From an uncultured Pseudomonadota bacterium (lineage in GTDB: Bacteria; Pseudomonadota; Gammaproteobacteria; Steroidobacterales; Steroidobacteraceae): DNA of 47,476 nt. The notes below the pieces were generated by a model, which was given only the letters and a program-made list of their open reading frames with translations, ran no database searches and was not told where the DNA came from. Every line of letters begins with the position of its first letter. Positions within the stretch are counted from its first letter, which is position 1. The position numbers were made by a program, and so were the translations under genes. Shown here piece after piece: positions 47,416-47,476 of this stretch. The DNA is taken from positions 1 to 47,476 of the forward strand of contig CAIKZZ010000028.1 of assembly GCA_903832085.1 (NCBI GenBank), given 5' to 3'.

Positions 47416-47476
47416 TCTTTAAGCACTAGACCGATCATCGCGGCGCTCCTCCACCCAACCGCAATTAGCCGCCGAC

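Overview
The window looks like the origin-proximal chromosome of a gammaproteobacterium. The evidence is the familiar set mnmG, rsmG, parA, parB, the nine-gene ATP synthase operon atpIBEFHAGDC, glmU and glmS, all on the plus strand in that order. The species cannot be named from sequence alone. A DMSP-demethylase-like gene (dmdA family) would fit an aquatic, perhaps marine, lifestyle; that is inference.

Left flank (1-7910): a dmdA-like aminomethyltransferase-fold gene on the minus strand lies between two GcvA-type LysR regulators. One of them is divergent across a 386-base intergenic region that holds a textbook LysR-type box. Then come an ABC exporter and a glutathione S-transferase (both minus), a small cysteine-containing conserved protein behind a 20-bp perfect palindrome, and a pirin gene cut by one in-frame amber codon.

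Backbone with insertions (7945-38721): mnmG appears to lack about 45-50 residues before its C-terminal domain. It is separated from rsmG by about 8.9 kb. This stretch carries a peptide-binding lipoprotein, a glutathione peroxidase, a membrane-anchored Sel1-like protein (minus), a dihaem cytochrome c4-like protein, a metallo-beta-lactamase-fold hydrolase and prpBCD of the 2-methylcitrate cycle for propionyl-CoA use. Between rsmG and parA sit a second metallo-beta-lactamase-fold protein and an FAD-dependent oxidoreductase. ParAB is followed by about 500 bases of non-coding, hairpin-rich DNA that ends in a strong sigma70-type promoter for the atp operon. After the atp terminator come a VOC-family protein (minus), the dTDP-L-rhamnose genes rfbBDAC (rmlBDAC), then glmU and glmS for UDP-GlcNAc. 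Cell-envelope sugar precursors are thus clustered beside ATP synthase.

Right flank (38722-47476): an unusual tandem alpha/beta-hydrolase protein whose first half lacks the nucleophile and whose second half has Cys in its place; an EamA transporter; a TauE/SafE permease (minus); two overlapping exported M20-family hydrolase genes followed directly by a methyltransferase; a small cysteine-rich lipoprotein with a strong terminator; and a TetR regulator.

I saw no rRNA, tRNA, CRISPR array, insertion sequence or phage gene. The items most worth checking are the tandem hydrolase, the structured parB-atpI intergenic region, the shortened MnmG, the amber-interrupted pirin and the dmdA/two-LysR locus. 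I did not find a clearly new multi-gene system.
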